From contig CAXBNN010000007.1 of assembly GCA_963977135.1 (NCBI GenBank), positions 62,001 through 126,000 on the forward strand: 64,000 nucleotides of DNA, given 5' to 3'. Each line of letters opens with the position of its first letter. Positions within the stretch are counted from its first letter, which is position 1. The stretch is from UBA2040 sp963977135. Lineage in GTDB: Bacteria > Bacteroidota > Bacteroidia > Flavobacteriales_D > Crocinitomicaceae. Made by a program: the position numbers and the translations under genes. Below the pieces are notes generated by a model. That model worked only from the letters and a program-made list of their open reading frames with translations. It did not search any database and was not told the DNA's origin. Below, piece by piece: positions 1 to 10,800 of this stretch.

Positions 1-1
1 A

Positions 2-3000
2 GATCCGAATTCTACTAATAATTCAAGCACGTTTAATGTAACGCCAATTCCAGTTTCCGATTTATCTGTCGTAAAAACGGTTAGTAGTGCTTCTCCAGCT
101 GTTGGCTCAAATGTAACATTTACTATTACTGTTACAAATAATGGACCTAGTCCGGCAACGATTGTACAAGTTATAGATACTTTAAGAAGTGGTTATACTT
201 ATGTTGGATTCACTGCTCCAGCTGGTCAAATTTATAATATTACTGGACCAAATATTTGGAAATTTACAGGTACACCAGTTACAATTGCGAGTGGTTCATC
301 TGCGGTTTATACAATTATAGCTAATGTAAAACCTTCGGGAATTTACACGAATTGTGCTAATGTATCAGCAACTGAATTAGATCAAAATTTGGCAAACAAC
401 AGATCATGCGCCGCTGCAATAACTCCTGTTCCTCAAACGGATAGAAGCATTCTAAAAACAGCGAGTAATTTAACGCCAAATGTTGGTTCAAATGTGACTT
501 TTACATTAACAGCTAGTAATGCGGGACCTAGTAATGCAACTGGGGTTGTGGTAACTGATGTTATTCCTTCTGGATATACTTTCATCGGCACAATACCTGC
601 AGGAATTGGTTCTTATAACTCTGGAAATAATACTTATACTTGGTCTATTGGCACCATGAATAGCGGAGCGGCAGCGCAATCGGTTCAGCTATTAGTTAGC
701 GTAAATTCATCAGGAGCGTATCAAAATTGTGCTCAAATTTCAGGTATTCAAAGTGACCCGAATGCATCAAATGATTTGTCGTGTGCAACGCCTGTACCGG
801 TTCCTCAAGCGAACATTAGTATAGTAAAAGAGGCGGTTCCAACCACCGGAAACGTTGGAAGTCCAGTTAGTTTTGTTATTACAGTAACGAATAATGGGCC
901 GAGTGCAGCATCAAATGTTGTTGTAAAAGATAGTTTGCCTGCTGGTTACACATTTGTATCAGCAGTTCCTGCAACTTATAACCAAACAACTCATGAATGG
1001 CCTGTAATAGCGAATTTGGCAAATGGTTCTGTAATTAATTATATTATAAATGCTGTAATTGCTCCTAACGGAACTCCAACAACTTATACGAATACAGCAA
1101 CCGCTTTATCTCCAACAGTTGATCCTGTATTGACGAATAATAGCGATACCGCACGAGTAAATGTTACGCAAGTAGCAAATTTGGCAATAGCCAAATCATA
1201 TTCGCCAGCCAATCCAACTGTTGGGTCACAAATTGTATTTACGATTACGGCTTCTAATTTAGGATTAAGTAATGCAACAGGGGTAATAGTTAATGACCCG
1301 CTTCCTGCTGGATATTCTCTAGATTCAATTACTACATCCCAAGGAATTTATACTTCTCCTAACTGGAATGTTGGTAATATTTTAGCAGGTAGTTCGGCTT
1401 CAATGCAAGTTTATGCAATAGTTCAGCCAACAGGCAGTTTAACTAATACAGCGATTATTTCTGGTGACCAACCCGATCCGAATTCATCAAATAATACCGT
1501 AACTGTTACACCAAGTTTGACAAATGTTCCACCAGTTGCTAACAATGATACGACAACGACATTAGAAGACAATGCTGTTTCAATTAATGTTGTGAATCCT
1601 ATTCCATCAAGTGCCAGTACAGATACTGATATAGATGGAACTGTGAATCCAGCAACGGTTGATTTACAGCCGGGTGGTGCAATTAATAATAATGGTGTAA
1701 GTGCAGGTGGAAACTGGACAGTTACTCCTGGAGGACTAGTAACCTATACGCCGAATGCTAATTTCAATGGTTTAGATTCTATTTCATACACGGTTAATGA
1801 TGACGACGGAGCAGTTTCTAATATTGCTTGGGTTTTTGTTAATGTTATTCCTGTTAATGATGCTCCAATTGCTAATAATGACCCTTACATTATTAACGAA
1901 GATTCAACTTTAGTTGTAAATATTACCACGAATGACGATGATATTGATGGAACAATTAATACAGCAACTGTCGATTTAAATCCTAGTTTACCGGGAATTC
2001 AAAACACAATTATTACAAGTGCAGGTACATGGACAGTTAACCCTCTTGGAGTTTTAACTTTTGTCCCTGTCCCAGATACATGTGGATTCACGGCTACTTT
2101 ACCGTACACAGTTAATGACAATTTAGGTTTGACATCAAACATTGCGAATGTTCTCGTTACGATTATCTGTGTTAACGACCCACCAGTTGCGATCAATGAT
2201 TGTGATACAACATTCGAAGACACGCCTATAACTTTCAATATTTTAGCAAATGATTATGATATTGATAGCCCTATAGCACCACAGACAGCAGATTTAGATA
2301 CTTTAACTGTTGGTGTTCAAGATACGATATACAACGTATTTGGAACATGGATTTTGGATGCATTTGGAAACTTAACTTATTCACCAGCACCTAATTTTAC
2401 AGGTGTCGCAACGATTTATTATACTGTTTGTGATACCAATTTGGCACTTTCTAATGTGGCTTCTATAAAGGTTGTGGTACTCCCAGTTGATGATGCACCG
2501 GTGGCGGTTAATGATACTACATCAACGAATGAAGACACTGCAGTAACATTCAATATTACTACGAATGACTATGATGTAGACGGGAACTTGAATATTTCAA
2601 CAGTAGTCTTGGATACAACTAGTAATCCAACTTATGGAACTTGGTCTGTAAATAACTTGGGGAACGTGACTTATACGCCAGCTCCAAATTTCAACGGTAC
2701 TGCAACAATAACATACACTATATTGGACAGTACGGGATTAATCTCGAATGTTGCTGCCATTGTGGTCATTGTAAACCCAATTAATGATACACCAATTGTT
2801 GACGCCGATTATGCATTTACATCAATTAACTTATGTGTAAGTGGTGATATGTTAACAATTGGAGATTATGATCCAGATACAACTTTGTTGTATGTTACAA
2901 CTTATTCATCTCCATTGCTTTCTGGATCAACAATAACAATTGATTCAACAGGGTTATTTACTTATTGTCCAGGTTTAAATGTCACAGGTTTTGATACTGT

Positions 3001-6000
3001 TTATGTAACAGTTTGTGATTCTGGAAATCCCTTACCAGCGATTTGTGTAATTGATACATTGATTATTGAAATTAGTGCAAATACTCCACCTATTGCTAAT
3101 AATGATACTGCATCAGTATTTGAAGATACACCTGGAGGAGTAACCTTCAACGTAACCAACAATGATATTGATCCAAATGGCGGGGCAATCAATCCAGCTT
3201 CCGTAGATTTCGATATTATTCAAGGTAACCCGAATATCTTAGTGAACCAATATGGAACTTGGACTACAGGACCGTTGGGCACGGTAACATACATACCAGC
3301 TCCAAACTTCTGTGGAACAGCTTATGCTCAATATTGGATTTACGATAATAATAATCAGATTTCATTGCTTCCTGCACTGATTACAGTTAATGTAATTTGT
3401 TTAAACGATGCGCCAATAACATCTGATGTAACAGTTTCAACACCTATAAATACGCCAATTGGTGTAAATGTTAGTGCAGGAACATCGGATTTAGAAAATA
3501 ATCCAATAACTTATAGTTATATCCTCACAGGGCCTGGAATTCCAGCTGGAACAGATATAACAATTGACGGTAATGGAGCAATAACTGTTACTCCACCAAC
3601 CAATTTTATTGGAGTTATTACTTTCCCTTTTACTGCTTGTGATTTGAGTCCGTATAACGTTACTATTTTATGTGATAGTGGTGTAATTACTGTTAATGTT
3701 GTTGATACAAATGGAATAAATAACCCACCACTTGCAAACGACGATTTAGTATCGACTTTAGAAAATACACCAGTAATCGTAAATCCTTTAGGTAATGACA
3801 CTGACCCAGATGGTGATTTATTAACAGTCACTATTTTGAATGGACCTTCTACCCCTGGTTCTTCGGCAGGACCTGTTAATGCTAATGGCACAATACCATA
3901 TACACCAGCTCCTGGATTCACAGGCGTTGATTCTATTCAATATCAAATATGTGATGATAATGTGTCTCCATTATGTGATTTAGCTTGGATATACATTACT
4001 GTAAGTCCAGGTTTCGACTCACCAAATGCTCCTCCTATTGCAACTAACGATTATACTGCGATTGACGAAGAATCAGTTGCAACGTACAATGTATTAACCA
4101 ATGATACTGACCCAAATGGAGATAACATTATCTTATCGTCTACAATAGTATCTGGACCTAATAATGGCAGTGCGACGATTAATCCATTGACTGGGGAAAT
4201 AACGTATACGCCAAACCCAAATTTCTATGGTCAAGATACAGTGCAATATCAGATTTGTGATGATGGTATACCTTCACTCTGTGATAGTGGTTTATTTGTA
4301 ATAACGGTACTTCCAATTAATGATGGTCCAACCACTACAAATATTACAGTGTATACATCAGTGAATACAGCAATTGGTGTTAACGTTGGAGCAGGAACTT
4401 CGGATCCTGAAAACAATCCTTTGACGTATTCATATGACTTTACCCAATTGCCTTCAACTGTTGTAACTACTATAACAGGTAATGGTGCGATCGTGGTAAC
4501 GCCAGGTCCAGTTGGAACGTATACAATTCCATTCCAAGTTTGTGATTTGAGTGCATATGCACCTATTACGCTTTGCGATAGTGGGTATATTACAGTTATT
4601 GTTGTTGACACGACAGCACCAAACTTCCCACCAGTCGCGAATAACGATCTGGTTAATACGCCAATGGATTCTTCGATTGTAATCAATCCATTAGCGAATG
4701 ATTTCGATCCAGATTTAGACCCATTGACAGTTACCATCTTGAGTGGTCCGTCTGCTCCAGGAGCAATCGCAGGTCCAGTTGGTTCAAATGGAACAATTCC
4801 ATATACTCCTGGAACAGGGTTTACAGGATTGGATTCTATTCAATATCAAGCTTGTGACCCTGCTGGTTTATGCGATACAGCATGGATTTACATTACAATT
4901 AGTCCAGTAGTTGATACACCAAATGTTGCACCTATTGCAACCGACGACTTCGCTTCTACTGATGAGGATGTTGACGTAACAATCTTTGTTTTGAATAACG
5001 ATTCTGATCCAAACGGAAATGGTTTAAATAATCCAACTGTTATTTTAGTTCCGTCAAATGGTACGGCAACACCAAATTCTACAGGTCAAATAGTTTATTC
5101 GCCAAATCCAAATTTCTATGGAGTAGACACATTTGTCTATTTGGTATGCGATAACGGAAATCCGTCACTCTGTGATACAGCAGTTGTGATTGTAACAGTT
5201 AACCCAGCAAATGACGGTCCGACGGCAAACGATATTATTGTCAATATGAATGAAAATTCATCACTTGGTGTCAATGTTGGAGCTGCAGTTTCTGACCCTG
5301 AAAACAATCCATTGTACTACACTTATGGCTCATCCACTCCGGCGGGTGTTACATACGTTATTACTGGAAATGGAGTAATTACGGTTACTTCAGGTACGGC
5401 TGGAACGTATATCATTCCTTACACGGTTTGCGATTCTAGTAACTCTGCACCGATTTCACTTTGCGATAATGGAACAATTACCGTTATCGTGATTGATACA
5501 ACAGGTGGATTGAATAATCCTCCAGTTGCGAACAATGACCAAGTAACGACAACTTTAAATACTTCTGTAATAGTTAATCCAATTGCGAACGACTTCGATG
5601 TGGATGGTGATACTTTGGATATAACATTAATTCCAAATACACCAGTAGTTGTTACAAGTAATGGAACTGCATCGATTCTTAATGGATTGGTAACTTATAC
5701 GCCAAACCCGACATTCCAAGGTGTTGATTCAATTCCTTACTCAATTTGCGACCCGGCTGGTCTTTGTGATACAGCATGGATTTATGTAACAGTAAGTCCA
5801 GTGGTTGACACACCAAATGTTGCCCCAATTGCAACAGACGACTATGCAACAACTGATGTATTCACACCTGTTACAGTAGCTGTCTTGAACAATGATTCAG
5901 ATCCAAATGGAAATGGTTTGAATGTTCCAGTGGTTATTTTGACGGGACCTTCAGTACCTGGTTCAATTGCAATTCCAAATTCTAATGGAACAATAACATT

Positions 6001-9000
6001 TATTCCAGATACAACATTCATAGGTACGGACTCAGTTCAATATTTGGTTTGTGATAATGGTAATCCTTCACTTTGTGATACAGCTTGGTTGTTTATAACA
6101 GTTAGCCCAATAAATAATGCTCCAGTAGCAAATGATATTATTGTAAACATGAATGAAAATTCATCTTTAGGTGTAAACGTTGGTGCAGCAGTTTCTGATT
6201 CTGAAAACAATCCATTGTATTACACTTATGGCTCATCCACTCCGGCAGGTGTTACATATGTTATTACAGGAAATGGGGTGATAACAGTTACTTCAGGCAC
6301 GGCTGGAACGTATGTCATTCCTTACACTGTTTGTGATTCAAGTAGTTATTCGCCTTTTTCACTTTGTGACAATGGAACAATAACTATTATCGTTATTGAT
6401 ACGACAGGTGGATTGAATAATCCTCCAGTTGCGAACAATGACCAAGTAACGACAACATTTAATACTCCTGTAATAGTTAATCCAATTGCGAATGACTTCG
6501 ATGTGGATGGTGATACTTTGGATATAACGTTAATCCCAAATATACCAGTAGTTACAAGTAATGGAACCGCATCGATTCTTAATGGATTGGTAACTTATAC
6601 ACCAAATCCAACATTCTTAGGTATTGATTCAATTCCTTATTCAATTTGTGACCCAGCTGGTCTTTGCGATACGGCATGGATTTATGTAACAGTTAGTCCA
6701 GTAGTTGACACGCCAAATGTTGCTCCAATTGCAACAGACGACTATGCAATAACTGATATTGTTACTCCGGTTACATTTGCGGTGTTGAACAACGATTCGG
6801 ATCCAAATGGAAATGGGTTGAATGTTCCTGTAGTTATTTTGACAGGTCCATCAACAACTGGTTCAATTGCTTCAGCTAATCCAAACGGAACAATTACATT
6901 CACACCTGGTCCATTGTTTATAAGTGGAACAGACTCCGTTGAATACCTTGTCTGTGATAATGGAACGCCATCACTTTGTGATACGGCTTGGTTATTTGTT
7001 ACCATTTCGCCTTCAAACCAAGGGCCAACAACAAACGATGTTTGGGTAATAACCTCTACGGATATTCCAATTGGTGTGAACGTTAGTGCAGGAACTTCTG
7101 ATCCAGAAAATAATCCTTTAACATACACATACGACACTTCAAGTCTACCTGTAGGAACAGTTGTGGTTATTAATGGAAATGGAACTATCACAGTTACACC
7201 GCCTCCTGGATTTACGAATGATACAATAATTATTCCTTTCACGGTTTGTGATTCAAGTGCATATGCGCCAGTTTCTATCTGTGCAAATGGAAATATCTAT
7301 GTAGTAGTTGTCGACACTACAAATGGAAATAATGAAGCTCCAATTGCGAATGATGACTTGGTAACTACTCCAATGAATACGGCTTTAACTGTCAATCCAT
7401 TAGGAAATGACACAGATGCAAATGGAGGACCTTTAACAGTAACATTGTTGCCTGGAGTTTATCCTGTGAATGGTGGTCTTACTCCGCCTGTGCTCTTGTC
7501 GTCTGGAGCTGTGATTTATACTCCGAATCCAGGATTCTTCGGAATTGATTCTATTCCATATCAAGTTTGTGATCCTTTAGGATTATGTGACCAAGCATGG
7601 ATTATTATTACAGTTAGTCCAGTAGTTGATACGCCAAACGTAGCGCCAATTGCTACCAACGATTATGCTTTCATTCCTGAAGACTCAACTGTAACAGTTG
7701 CAGTTTTGAATAATGATTCAGATCCAAACGGTAATAATATTGGAGCTCCAGTTATAATTGGAGGACCTTCATTCGGTGTTGCAAATGTGAACCCAGGTGA
7801 TAGTACAATTACTTATACGCCTTGGCCAAATTGGTATGGAACGGACACTATTACGTATCAAATCTGTGACGACGGTAACCCAGTAATGTGCGATGTTGGT
7901 CAGTTGATAATAGTTGTTTCGCCAATAAATGATGGACCAATTACCAATGACATAACAGTAATTACTCAAGTAGACACACCAATTGGTGTTAATGTTGGAG
8001 CTGGTTCTTCTGATCCAGAAAATAATCCATTGACATTCACTTATGGCACACCAAATATTGGTGGTGTTCCTCTTGCAGGAGTTACAATTGATAGTACTGG
8101 AACAGGAACGATAAATGTTACACCTCCAGCAGGATTTGTAGGAACATTTACTATTCCTTTCCAAGTTTGTGATTCAAGTCAATTCTTGCCTTACGTATTG
8201 TGTGACAGCGGTTATATTACTGTAATCGTTGTTGATACGGTTGGTGCACCAAATAATGCACCTATAGCAAATAATGATTTGGTTTCAACTCCAATAAATA
8301 CAGCCGTTATTGTCAATCCTTTAGGGAATGATTTCGATGTGAACGGTGATCCTTTAACTGTTACACTTATTCCTAGTTCACCATTTACAACTAATAATAA
8401 TGGAATAGCTACTGTAGATCCATTAACAGGATTAGTAACATATGTGCCATTTACAGGGTTTATTGGAGTAGATTCAATTCCATACTCAATTTGTGATAAC
8501 GGTACGCCAAATCTCTGCGATACGGCATGGATAATAATAACAATCAGTCCAGTTGTGGATACTTCAAATGTGCCACCACTAGCTACGGATGATTTTGCTA
8601 CAACACCTGATGGAACACCAATTATCATAGCTGTGTTGAATAACGATTCTGATCCGAATGGTAATGCGATAGGAAACCCTTCAATTGTTATTTTACCAAC
8701 AAACGGAAGTGCTTTACCAAATAGTAATGGAACAATAACATATACCCCAATTCCGGGCTTTATAGGAATTGACTCCTTCACCTATGTAATTTGTGATAAT
8801 GGAAACCCTGTTATGTGCGATACTGCTGTTGTGTATATCAATGTATACTCACCAAACGATGCACCTTCTCAAGGAAACGAGACCATCTCAGTTGTAAAAT
8901 GGTGTGATACGCCATACGCAAATGTTATTGATGTCTTGGCAAATAATATTGATCCTAACGGTGATCCATTAACTGTAACTCCTACTTCTGGTACTACGAC

Positions 9001-10750
9001 TATGGGAGGCACATTTACCGTGAATGCGAACAATGAGATTATTTACGTATCAGCGCAGAATTACACAGGTATGGATACATTAATCTATACGGTTTGTGAT
9101 GACTACATTCCTGCCGCTTGTGTTACAGATACAATCTTCATTACTGTGTTACCTGATAACGATTGCGATAGCATTCCAGATAACATTGATATTGATGATG
9201 ATAATGACGGAATTCGAGATCTTGTCGAATGTTTAACAGCAAATAATTCTTGTGATACGGATTTAGACGGTATACCAGATTACTTCGATTTAGATTCTGA
9301 TAACGATGGTATTCCAGATATCGTTGAAGCAGGTGGTGCTCAATACGACTTGAATTTCGATGGGGTTATCGATGATACAATAGATACTGACAACGATGGT
9401 TTGTTTGATATCGCCGATGGAGATAATGGAGGTACCTACTTACCAGTTCCAGATACAGATAATGACAGTCATCCAGACTTCCAAGATTTAGATTCTGATA
9501 ACGATGGTATCAGCGATTTACTTGAGTCAGGAGGTCTGGACGTTAACCATGACGGTTTGATTGATAACTTCAACGATGCTGATGATAATGGTATTGATGA
9601 CAATGATGCAATCTATACACCGTTAGATACGGATGGAGATTTGATATACGACTTCCTTGATTTAGATGCGGATAATGATGGTATCTCTGATATCCTTGAG
9701 TCTGGTCAACCTGATACAGATGGAGACGGAATGATTGATAGCCCTGCGAATAATGATGTCAACCTTGATGGTTTAGCAGATTCTCAAGTAGGTGTGTTCC
9801 CACAAGACACAGACAATGATGGGCTTACGAATAATATCGACCTTGATGCTGACGATGATGGAATTCCTGATGTTGTAGAAAACGGATACGGTGACGCAAA
9901 CCAAGACGGTTTAGTTGATGCCTTTACAGACGCAAACAACAATGGTTGGAATGATTCATCAGAAGGAACAACTTTATTAAACTCTGATTCTGATTTACTT
10001 CCTGATTATCTTGATTTGGATTCTGATCAAGACGGTATTCCGGACGTGGTTGAAGGTGGTCAAAATGATTTAGACATGGATGGATTAGTAGACAACTACA
10101 ATGACATTAATGGAAACGGTTGGTCAGATAATACTGAAGGAGATGTAATCTCTGATGTAGATACTGATGGTATTCCAGATTACCTAGATTCTGATTCTGA
10201 TGGTGATGGTTGTTTAGATGTAGCCGAAGGCGGATTCTTTGATACTAATTTTGATGGTGTTATAGACAATTTCACAGATTCTAACAATGACGGCTGGGAC
10301 AATCTTGGATTTGGATGGACGATTCCTGATACAGATGGCGACTCAATATTTAATTTCAGAGATCTTGATTCTGACAATGATGGTCTACTTGATGAAGTAG
10401 AATGTGGACTTGATTGTGACAATGATGGAATTCCAGATAATATTGATACTGATCTTTGTGATGATGAAGTGCTTATTCCAAATGGATTTACACCAAATGG
10501 GGATGGTTATAATGACTTCTTTGTTATTGAAGGAATTGAAAGATTCCCGAATAACTCGATTCAGTTCTTCAACCGTTGGGGTAACTTGGTATACAGCACC
10601 GATGACTACCAAAACGATTGGGCAGGAAAATCAACAAGCCAATACAATGTTGGTGGAGAAGATCTTCCAACGGGAACGTACTACTACATGTTTGATACTG
10701 GTAGCGAAGCGTATGGAGTTCTTGCTGGATATATTTATATACAACGATAA
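2..10750 (+). CDS. Giant T9SS type B cell-surface adhesin (5' end outside window)
   Basis: The frame is open from base 2, so the gene begins left of the window; the TTG at 389 is not a real start. About 3,582 residues are visible. In order: the tail of one DUF11 repeat and four complete ones (bases 61-1520; each has a VGSxVxFTIT...NNGPS core), about 25 Ig/cadherin-like domains of the tandem-95/Big_9 kind (about 1530-9150), thrombospondin type 3 calcium-binding repeats rich in DxDxDGxxD (about 9155-10460), and a gliding-motility-type C-terminal domain (CHU_C, TIGR04131) with the IPNGFTPNGDGYND motif. That last domain is the T9SS type B export signal. By analogy with SprB it is probably an exported surface adhesin. 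It shares a direction with the PorP/SprF and OmpA genes downstream, its likely export partners. The ligand cannot be read from sequence. Confidence 0.93.
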   Translation, partial: DPNSTNNSSTFNVTPIPVSDLSVVKTVSSASPAVGSNVTFTITVTNNGPSPATIVQVIDTLRSGYTYVGFTAPAGQIYNITGPNIWKFTGTPVTIASGSSAVYTIIANVKPSGIYTNCANVSATELDQNLANNRSCAAAITPVPQTDRSILKTASNLTPNVGSNVTFTLTASNAGPSNATGVVVTDVIPSGYTFIGTIPAGIGSYNSGNNTYTWSIGTMNSGAAAQSVQLLVSVNSSGAYQNCAQISGIQSDPNASNDLSCATPVPVPQANISIVKEAVPTTGNVGSPVSFVITVTNNGPSAASNVVVKDSLPAGYTFVSAVPATYNQTTHEWPVIANLANGSVINYIINAVIAPNGTPTTYTNTATALSPTVDPVLTNNSDTARVNVTQVANLAIAKSYSPANPTVGSQIVFTITASNLGLSNATGVIVNDPLPAGYSLDSITTSQGIYTSPNWNVGNILAGSSASMQVYAIVQPTGSLTNTAIISGDQPDPNSSNNTVTVTPSLTNVPPVANNDTTTTLEDNAVSINVVNPIPSSASTDTDIDGTVNPATVDLQPGGAINNNGVSAGGNWTVTPGGLVTYTPNANFNGLDSISYTVNDDDGAVSNIAWVFVNVIPVNDAPIANNDPYIINEDSTLVVNITTNDDDIDGTINTATVDLNPSLPGIQNTIITSAGTWTVNPLGVLTFVPVPDTCGFTATLPYTVNDNLGLTSNIANVLVTIICVNDPPVAINDCDTTFEDTPITFNILANDYDIDSPIAPQTADLDTLTVGVQDTIYNVFGTWILDAFGNLTYSPAPNFTGVATIYYTVCDTNLALSNVASIKVVVLPVDDAPVAVNDTTSTNEDTAVTFNITTNDYDVDGNLNISTVVLDTTSNPTYGTWSVNNLGNVTYTPAPNFNGTATITYTILDSTGLISNVAAIVVIVNPINDTPIVDADYAFTSINLCVSGDMLTIGDYDPDTTLLYVTTYSSPLLSGSTITIDSTGLFTYCPGLNVTGFDTVYVTVCDSGNPLPAICVIDTLIIEISANTPPIANNDTASVFEDTPGGVTFNVTNNDIDPNGGAINPASVDFDIIQGNPNILVNQYGTWTTGPLGTVTYIPAPNFCGTAYAQYWIYDNNNQISLLPALITVNVICLNDAPITSDVTVSTPINTPIGVNVSAGTSDLENNPITYSYILTGPGIPAGTDITIDGNGAITVTPPTNFIGVITFPFTACDLSPYNVTILCDSGVITVNVVDTNGINNPPLANDDLVSTLENTPVIVNPLGNDTDPDGDLLTVTILNGPSTPGSSAGPVNANGTIPYTPAPGFTGVDSIQYQICDDNVSPLCDLAWIYITVSPGFDSPNAPPIATNDYTAIDEESVATYNVLTNDTDPNGDNIILSSTIVSGPNNGSATINPLTGEITYTPNPNFYGQDTVQYQICDDGIPSLCDSGLFVITVLPINDGPTTTNITVYTSVNTAIGVNVGAGTSDPENNPLTYSYDFTQLPSTVVTTITGNGAIVVTPGPVGTYTIPFQVCDLSAYAPITLCDSGYITVIVVDTTAPNFPPVANNDLVNTPMDSSIVINPLANDFDPDLDPLTVTILSGPSAPGAIAGPVGSNGTIPYTPGTGFTGLDSIQYQACDPAGLCDTAWIYITISPVVDTPNVAPIATDDFASTDEDVDVTIFVLNNDSDPNGNGLNNPTVILVPSNGTATPNSTGQIVYSPNPNFYGVDTFVYLVCDNGNPSLCDTAVVIVTVNPANDGPTANDIIVNMNENSSLGVNVGAAVSDPENNPLYYTYGSSTPAGVTYVITGNGVITVTSGTAGTYIIPYTVCDSSNSAPISLCDNGTITVIVIDTTGGLNNPPVANNDQVTTTLNTSVIVNPIANDFDVDGDTLDITLIPNTPVVVTSNGTASILNGLVTYTPNPTFQGVDSIPYSICDPAGLCDTAWIYVTVSPVVDTPNVAPIATDDYATTDVFTPVTVAVLNNDSDPNGNGLNVPVVILTGPSVPGSIAIPNSNGTITFIPDTTFIGTDSVQYLVCDNGNPSLCDTAWLFITVSPINNAPVANDIIVNMNENSSLGVNVGAAVSDSENNPLYYTYGSSTPAGVTYVITGNGVITVTSGTAGTYVIPYTVCDSSSYSPFSLCDNGTITIIVIDTTGGLNNPPVANNDQVTTTFNTPVIVNPIANDFDVDGDTLDITLIPNIPVVTSNGTASILNGLVTYTPNPTFLGIDSIPYSICDPAGLCDTAWIYVTVSPVVDTPNVAPIATDDYAITDIVTPVTFAVLNNDSDPNGNGLNVPVVILTGPSTTGSIASANPNGTITFTPGPLFISGTDSVEYLVCDNGTPSLCDTAWLFVTISPSNQGPTTNDVWVITSTDIPIGVNVSAGTSDPENNPLTYTYDTSSLPVGTVVVINGNGTITVTPPPGFTNDTIIIPFTVCDSSAYAPVSICANGNIYVVVVDTTNGNNEAPIANDDLVTTPMNTALTVNPLGNDTDANGGPLTVTLLPGVYPVNGGLTPPVLLSSGAVIYTPNPGFFGIDSIPYQVCDPLGLCDQAWIIITVSPVVDTPNVAPIATNDYAFIPEDSTVTVAVLNNDSDPNGNNIGAPVIIGGPSFGVANVNPGDSTITYTPWPNWYGTDTITYQICDDGNPVMCDVGQLIIVVSPINDGPITNDITVITQVDTPIGVNVGAGSSDPENNPLTFTYGTPNIGGVPLAGVTIDSTGTGTINVTPPAGFVGTFTIPFQVCDSSQFLPYVLCDSGYITVIVVDTVGAPNNAPIANNDLVSTPINTAVIVNPLGNDFDVNGDPLTVTLIPSSPFTTNNNGIATVDPLTGLVTYVPFTGFIGVDSIPYSICDNGTPNLCDTAWIIITISPVVDTSNVPPLATDDFATTPDGTPIIIAVLNNDSDPNGNAIGNPSIVILPTNGSALPNSNGTITYTPIPGFIGIDSFTYVICDNGNPVMCDTAVVYINVYSPNDAPSQGNETISVVKWCDTPYANVIDVLANNIDPNGDPLTVTPTSGTTTMGGTFTVNANNEIIYVSAQNYTGMDTLIYTVCDDYIPAACVTDTIFITVLPDNDCDSIPDNIDIDDDNDGIRDLVECLTANNSCDTDLDGIPDYFDLDSDNDGIPDIVEAGGAQYDLNFDGVIDDTIDTDNDGLFDIADGDNGGTYLPVPDTDNDSHPDFQDLDSDNDGISDLLESGGLDVNHDGLIDNFNDADDNGIDDNDAIYTPLDTDGDLIYDFLDLDADNDGISDILESGQPDTDGDGMIDSPANNDVNLDGLADSQVGVFPQDTDNDGLTNNIDLDADDDGIPDVVENGYGDANQDGLVDAFTDANNNGWNDSSEGTTLLNSDSDLLPDYLDLDSDQDGIPDVVEGGQNDLDMDGLVDNYNDINGNGWSDNTEGDVISDVDTDGIPDYLDSDSDGDGCLDVAEGGFFDTNFDGVIDNFTDSNNDGWDNLGFGWTIPDTDGDSIFNFRDLDSDNDGLLDEVECGLDCDNDGIPDNIDTDLCDDEVLIPNGFTPNGDGYNDFFVIEGIERFPNNSIQFFNRWGNLVYSTDDYQNDWAGKSTSQYNVGGEDLPTGTYYYMFDTGSEAYGVLAGYIYIQR
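3403..8855 (+). repeat. Six ~900-bp higher-order repeats, each encoding three Ig-like domains
   Basis: Inside the adhesin, three different Ig-like domain types recur in fixed order. Type B carries IGVNVGAG..DPENNPL, type C carries PPVANNDLV, and type A carries APIATDDYA. The B type begins near 3403, 4318, 5209, 6112, 7012 and 7926, giving periods of 891 to about 928 bp. Units three (5209-6111) and four (6112-7011) are nearly identical in DNA over long stretches, which points to recent duplication or gene conversion. Copy number may vary between strains. Confidence 0.85.
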
Positions 10751-10758
10751 AAAACTTT

Positions 10759-10784
10759 GGTACTCGGCTTTCGGGTCGAGTACC
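10759..10784 (+). promoter_or_regulatory. Intercistronic hairpin between adhesin and PorP/SprF genes
   Basis: GGTACTCG (10759-10766) and CGAGTACC (10777-10784) form a perfect 8-bp stem with a 10-nt loop, lying between the adhesin stop at 10750 and the next ATG at 10801. No T-run follows, so it is unlikely to be a full terminator. It could protect the upstream mRNA end or set the ratio of the adhesin to its partner; that role is inference. Confidence 0.6.
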
Positions 10785-10800
10785 TCAATAAATAAAGTTT

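Noticed and set aside
389..391. TTG as the start of the giant adhesin gene
   Set aside because: The frame is open and in the same DUF11 repeat from base 2 onward, so the real start is left of the window.
1999..8781. Long antisense open frames opposite the adhesin (for example 3517-3921, 4249-4737, 8212-8781)
   Set aside because: They mirror the low-complexity repeat codons of the plus-strand gene and show no signal peptides or domains.
3403..8855. Regular spacing suggesting a CRISPR array
   Set aside because: The period is about 900 bp and the repeats are coding Ig-domain triplets.
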